Below are positions 13,664 to 16,865 of a stretch of DNA of 16,865 nucleotides, one piece after another. Origin of the DNA: an uncultured Bacilli bacterium (lineage in GTDB: Bacteria; Bacillota_I; Bacilli_A; RF39; UBA660). A program made the translations under genes and the position numbers. The notes under the pieces were generated by a model. That model was not told the DNA's origin and searched no databases. It saw nothing but the letters and a program-made list of their open reading frames with translations. Numbering within the stretch: the first letter of the stretch is position 1; each line of letters starts with the position of its first letter. Location: the NCBI GenBank assembly GCA_944331725.1, contig CALVJE010000011.1:1-16865 (forward strand), read 5' to 3'.

Positions 13664-16234
13664 GTGAAACGTAGTGAAGTAGATAGAGAAAAATTAAGTC
13701 CTATGATGAGACAATATTTAGAGATAAAAGATAATTATGAAGATGCTATTATCTTTTTTAGACTAGGTGACTTTTATGAAATGTTTTTTGAGGATGCTGT
13801 TACTGTATCACGTGAGTTAGAATTAACTTTAACAGGAAGAAATGCTGGACTTGAGGAACGTGTTCCTATGTGTGGAGTACCTTTTAAAGCTTATGAAGGA
13901 TACTTAGATAAACTTATAGATAAAGGTTATAAAGTAGCTATTGTTGAACAGTTAGAAGATCCTAAAACTACTAAAGATATGGTAAAACGTGATGTTATTC
14001 AAGTAGTTACTAAAGGTACAAGATTAGATAATTCTATTAATGCTAAAGATAATAATTATATCGCTTCTATCTATGATTTAGAATATTGTTATGTTATATC
14101 TTACTCTGATGTATCTACAGGAGAAGTCTATGTATTATTACAAGATAATAATAAAGATCATCTATTAAGAGAAATATTAAGACACGAATTTAGTGAAGTA
14201 ATTGTAAATAATAAAATAGATAGAGAATTTGTTAATACCTTAAGATCTACATATCATTTAAATGTTACTATTTATGATGAATTATATAATGGTAATAAAT
14301 ATAATTATGTATATAAGAATTTAAAAGATATAAGAGAACAAACCGGTATTAAACATTTAATATCTTATTTAACTAATACTAAGAAAGGTGATTTATCTCA
14401 CTTAATAGAAGCGAAAAAAGAAAGTTTAAAGGATCATTTACTAATTGATAATAATACTAAAAGAAACTTAGAACTTACAGAAACTGTTAGATTAAGAGAA
14501 AGAACCTTTAGTCTTTTATGGCTTTTAGATAAAAATAAAACTGCTATGGGTAGTAGATTATTAAAACAAAATATAGAAAGTCCTTTGACTAATAGAAAAG
14601 AAATAGAAAGAAGATATGACTTTGTAGATAAATTAAGAGTAGAGTTTATTTTAAGAGATGATTTAAAAAATAATTTAGATGAAGTATATGACTTAGAACG
14701 TCTTGCTAGTAGAATTACTTATGGTAATTTAAATGCTAGAGACTTGCTACAACTTAAAAGTAGTTTAAAAGTATTACCAGAGATTAAGAGAATACTAAAA
14801 GAGTTAAACTATTATAAAGAAATAGAAGATTTTCCTGAAGTATTTAGTTTACTTGATAAAAGTATTATAGAAGATCCTCCTATTATTTTAAGAGAAGGAC
14901 ACTTAATTAAAGATGGTTATAATGAAGAGTTAGATGAGTTAAGAAGTATATCTAGTGGTTCTAAAGACTTTATTTTAAATCTTGAACAAGAAGAAAAGGA
15001 AAGAACTGGTATTAAGAACTTAAAAGTTGGTTTTAATAAAGTATTTGGTTATTATATAGAAATTAGTAAAGGTGCTGTTAAAGATTTAAAAGAAGAGTAT
15101 GGGTATGAGAGAAAACAGACTTTATCTAATTGTGAGAGATTTATTACTCCTTTATTAAAAGAAAAAGAAAATATAATATTAGGGGCAGAAGAGAAGATTA
15201 TTAACTTAGAATATAATTTATTTATGAAGATAAGAGAAACTATTAAAAGATATATTTCTTCTTTACAAAAAACTGCTAGTATTATAGCAGAAGTAGATAT
15301 GTTACAATCTTTTTCTACAGTTGCAGATCTTTATAACTATGTTAGACCTAATATTACTGATAACCATTCAGTTAAAATAATTGCATCACGGCATCCTGTT
15401 ATTGAAGAAGTAATGGCTCGTGATGATAAAAAGTATGTATCTAATGATATAATTATGGATGAAGATACATCTATACTCTTAATAACTGGTCCTAATATGG
15501 CTGGTAAATCAACTTATATGAGACAGTTTGCAATTACCGTAATAATGGCACAGATTGGTTGTTTTGTACCTGCTAAGAGTTGTTCTATGCCTATTTTTGA
15601 TAAGATATTTACAAGAATAGGAGCGAGTGATGATTTAGTTAGTGGAGAGTCTACTTTTATGGTAGAAATGAAAGAAGCTAATCTTGCTTTAGAAGAAGCG
15701 ACTAAAGACAGTTTAATTCTTTTTGATGAGTTAGGAAGAGGTACAGCGACTTATGATGGTATGAGTCTAGCACAAGCAATATTAGAATATATTCACGATA
15801 AAATAGGGGCAAAGACAATGTTTTCTACTCACTATCACGAATTAACTAGTCTATCTAATAGTCTAAATCATTTACAAAATGTTCACGTATCAGCAGTAGA
15901 AGAAGATGGTAAATTAACTTTTCTACATAAAATAAAACTAGGTTCAGTTGATAAAAGTTATGGACTTAATGTAGCAAGTCTTGCCCATCTTCCTAATAGT
16001 TTAATTAAAAGGGCTGAAGAAATACTTAATATTTATGAGAGTGAAAATGTTAAAGAAAGAGAATTTACTCAAACTAGTTTATTTACTCTTGAAGAAGAAG
16101 AGATAAAAGAAGAAGAGAAAGTTAATGAAATAGAAGAAATGGTTAAAGAGTGTGATCCTTTAAATATGACACCAATTAATGCTTTAAACTTTCTATATGA
16201 ATTAAAAGAAAAGATAAAAAACGAGGAGAAATAA
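13664..16234 (+). CDS. mutS: DNA mismatch repair protein MutS
   Basis: This 856-residue ATPase recognises mismatches and small loops and starts methyl-independent mismatch repair. Domain I has the mismatch-binding Phe37-Tyr38-Glu39 (GDFYEMFF), followed by the PMCGVP segment and KVAIVEQLEDP. The connector, lever and clamp domains follow, with YYIEISKGAVKDLK near residue 464 in the clamp. Domain V has Walker A GPNMAGKST (residues 609-617), FTRIGASDDLVSGESTFMVEM, Walker B with Asp688-Glu689 in FDELGRGT, and STHYHEL near residue 725. The length is typical of bacterial MutS1. The start is a GTG at 13664; AGGAAG (13646-13651) and GAAG (13651-13654) lie upstream. The next methionines are at residues 14 and 15 in the conserved SPMMRQYLEIK, so a later start would cut the family N-terminus. 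No mutL follows; an unknown gene lies 2 bases downstream. Confidence 0.97.
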   Translation: MKRSEVDREKLSPMMRQYLEIKDNYEDAIIFFRLGDFYEMFFEDAVTVSRELELTLTGRNAGLEERVPMCGVPFKAYEGYLDKLIDKGYKVAIVEQLEDPKTTKDMVKRDVIQVVTKGTRLDNSINAKDNNYIASIYDLEYCYVISYSDVSTGEVYVLLQDNNKDHLLREILRHEFSEVIVNNKIDREFVNTLRSTYHLNVTIYDELYNGNKYNYVYKNLKDIREQTGIKHLISYLTNTKKGDLSHLIEAKKESLKDHLLIDNNTKRNLELTETVRLRERTFSLLWLLDKNKTAMGSRLLKQNIESPLTNRKEIERRYDFVDKLRVEFILRDDLKNNLDEVYDLERLASRITYGNLNARDLLQLKSSLKVLPEIKRILKELNYYKEIEDFPEVFSLLDKSIIEDPPIILREGHLIKDGYNEELDELRSISSGSKDFILNLEQEEKERTGIKNLKVGFNKVFGYYIEISKGAVKDLKEEYGYERKQTLSNCERFITPLLKEKENIILGAEEKIINLEYNLFMKIRETIKRYISSLQKTASIIAEVDMLQSFSTVADLYNYVRPNITDNHSVKIIASRHPVIEEVMARDDKKYVSNDIIMDEDTSILLITGPNMAGKSTYMRQFAITVIMAQIGCFVPAKSCSMPIFDKIFTRIGASDDLVSGESTFMVEMKEANLALEEATKDSLILFDELGRGTATYDGMSLAQAILEYIHDKIGAKTMFSTHYHELTSLSNSLNHLQNVHVSAVEEDGKLTFLHKIKLGSVDKSYGLNVASLAHLPNSLIKRAEEILNIYESENVKEREFTQTSLFTLEEEEIKEEEKVNEIEEMVKECDPLNMTPINALNFLYELKEKIKNEEK

Positions 16235-16236
16235 TT

Positions 16237-16791
16237 ATGAGATATGATGATTTAATGATTTTTGAAGGAATGTTTATTGATGTTTCAAGTGAAGATATGA
16301 AATATGTAATAAGAAAAGAATTAGGGGAAGATATAAGCTATAACATAGAAGCATTTGATTTTGACGAGCAAATAATAAGCTTAAAAAAAGATGAAACAGA
16401 TGAAAGTTATGAGATAGTACCTATAAAAATAAGTGGTTCAACTATAGGAATAAATATTAAAAGAGTGAAGAAAAAAGCAAATGGAGAAAAGTTTAGCTTA
16501 TCTAAAAATATTGTTTATAGAGGTAAAGAAACTAAAGGTGTTACTGTTTCAACTTTAGAAAAAGTAGAAACTAAAGATTATACTATCTTTTTTGAAAATA
16601 CTCAGAATATAATAAAACAAGAAGATAAATTTTATATAACAGATCGAGAGAGTCTTGGATTATGGGTTTATGACAATAAAATTTTACAAAACGAGACTAA
16701 TAAATATTTTGGTATTTTTGAAGATACAACTTGTTATGGGCAATTTGATTATCATAAAAGATTATCTCAAATAGAAAAAACTATAAATTGA
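16237..16791 (+). CDS. Unrecognised 184-residue protein downstream of mutS
   Basis: I do not recognise this protein. It lacks a signal peptide and membrane segments and looks mainly beta-stranded, with alternating polar and hydrophobic residues (for example EIVPIKISGSTIGINIKRV near residue 65, and YTIFF and YFGIF later). Charged residues are frequent and there is no cluster of Cys/His or a nucleotide-binding loop. It follows the mutS stop by 2 bases, with GAGGAG (16223-16228) as ribosome site, so it is probably translated from the same transcript. It uses AGC serine codons several times, where mutS almost always uses AGT, hinting at a different history. It ends three bases before a candidate insertion-sequence end, so its 3' region could have been disturbed, although the frame closes cleanly with TGA. 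Confidence 0.7.
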   Translation: MRYDDLMIFEGMFIDVSSEDMKYVIRKELGEDISYNIEAFDFDEQIISLKKDETDESYEIVPIKISGSTIGINIKRVKKKANGEKFSLSKNIVYRGKETKGVTVSTLEKVETKDYTIFFENTQNIIKQEDKFYITDRESLGLWVYDNKILQNETNKYFGIFEDTTCYGQFDYHKRLSQIEKTIN

Positions 16792-16807
16792 AATGCACCC
16801 CTTAGGG

Positions 16808-16837
16808 TAGACATACAAAAAAAGTCTAATTTATGAT
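16808..16837 (+). promoter_or_regulatory. Promoter-like pair within the putative IS end
   Basis: TAGACA (16808-16813) and TATGAT (16832-16837) are 18 bases apart. A transcript would start near 16844, inside the 5' arm of the adjacent hairpin. The -35 box lies inside the presumed terminal repeat, as is common for insertion sequences. Confidence 0.4.
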
Positions 16838-16840
16838 AGA

Positions 16841-16865
16841 ATACACCTCCGAAAGGAGGTGTATT
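16841..16865 (+). promoter_or_regulatory. Perfect hairpin that hides a Shine-Dalgarno sequence, or a terminator
   Basis: AATACACCTCC (16841-16851 region) and GGAGGTGTATT (16855-16865) flank a GAAA tetraloop in a perfect stem of about 10-11 pairs. The 3' arm contains AGGAGGTG, a near-perfect ribosome site, and the 5' arm is its exact complement. If a start codon follows the window edge, translation would be blocked in read-through transcripts. If a T run follows instead, this is the terminator of the mutS operon. Confidence 0.55.

Larger units (their letters stand above)
16794..16865 (+). mobile_element. Candidate left end of an IS3-family insertion sequence (cut by the window edge)
   Basis: From 16794 the sequence reads TGCACCCC, then AGGGTAGACA by 16813. 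This resembles the TG..ACCCC...TAGACA pattern I associate with terminal repeats of IS3/IS150-type elements. Base composition shifts abruptly here compared with the AT-rich gene before it. An A run, a promoter-like pair and a ribosome site follow at the spacing expected before a transposase gene, but no coding sequence fits in the remaining bases. Without the other end or the transposase this stays a pattern-based call; an ordinary intergenic region with a terminator is the alternative. Confidence 0.42.

Noticed and set aside
1..16865. TGA read as tryptophan, as in Mycoplasma
   Set aside because: TGA ends the genes at 2685 and 16791 and Trp codons in conserved positions are TGG.
1..16865. CRISPR array, tRNA or rRNA genes
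   Set aside because: No regularly spaced repeats, and no tRNA or rRNA signatures were seen on either strand; tRNA-like pairing at 1925-2112 is the T-box leader.

Overview
The window looks like chromosome from an uncultured, very low-GC, low-G+C Gram-positive bacterium, most likely a gut Bacilli lineage of the RF39/Erysipelotrichia kind. The reasons are strongly AT-biased codons, strong AGGAGG-type ribosome binding sites, a T-box leader, and a mutS/alaS/holA/rarA core of Firmicutes type. TGA acts as a stop (genes ending at 2685 and 16791) and Trp is TGG, so this is the standard bacterial code and not the Mycoplasma TGA=Trp code. The lineage is inferred from style, not from a database search.

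Region 1 (1-770) holds the C-terminal part of a repetitive surface-protein-like gene. It ends in a YWTLTP...NGVRPSVNL...GDGTKENPF tail and has a sharply GC-richer patch at about 501-580, possibly a hypervariable cassette. Region 2 (720-2112) has an AI-2E/PerM-family permease. The last ~50 bases of this gene also form the 5' arm of an alanine-specific T-box (specifier GCT at 2013-2015, T-box motif 2065-2078, terminator to 2112). Region 3 (2137-6980) is the T-box-controlled stretch: two small P-loop nucleotide-kinase-like genes, a 150-bp spacer with three hairpins, then alaS and holA (DNA polymerase III delta), whose reading frames overlap.

Region 4 (6990-9921) is a separately promoted pair: a membrane-anchored protein with an HEAFH zinc-protease motif and a cytosolic helical protein of unknown function. 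A shared bidirectional terminator separates it from the convergent rarA gene (minus strand, 9910-11124). Region 5 (11185-16791) reads rightward from a divergent promoter region: three tandem, overlapping paralogues of an unrecognised family (the third lacks the C-terminal module), then mutS with a GTG start, then an unrecognised 184-residue protein. Region 6 (16794-16865) looks like the left end of an IS3-type insertion sequence, with promoter elements and a Shine-Dalgarno sequence locked in a perfect hairpin; the transposase would lie beyond the window.

In function, the window combines replication and repair (holA, rarA, mutS), alanine tRNA charging under amino-acid control (T-box, alaS), nucleotide metabolism (two kinases) and lineage-specific unknown genes. 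No tRNA, rRNA, CRISPR array or prophage module is visible. The least understood parts are the three-paralogue family between rarA and mutS, the membrane metallopeptidase pair, and the possible variable surface-protein cassette.
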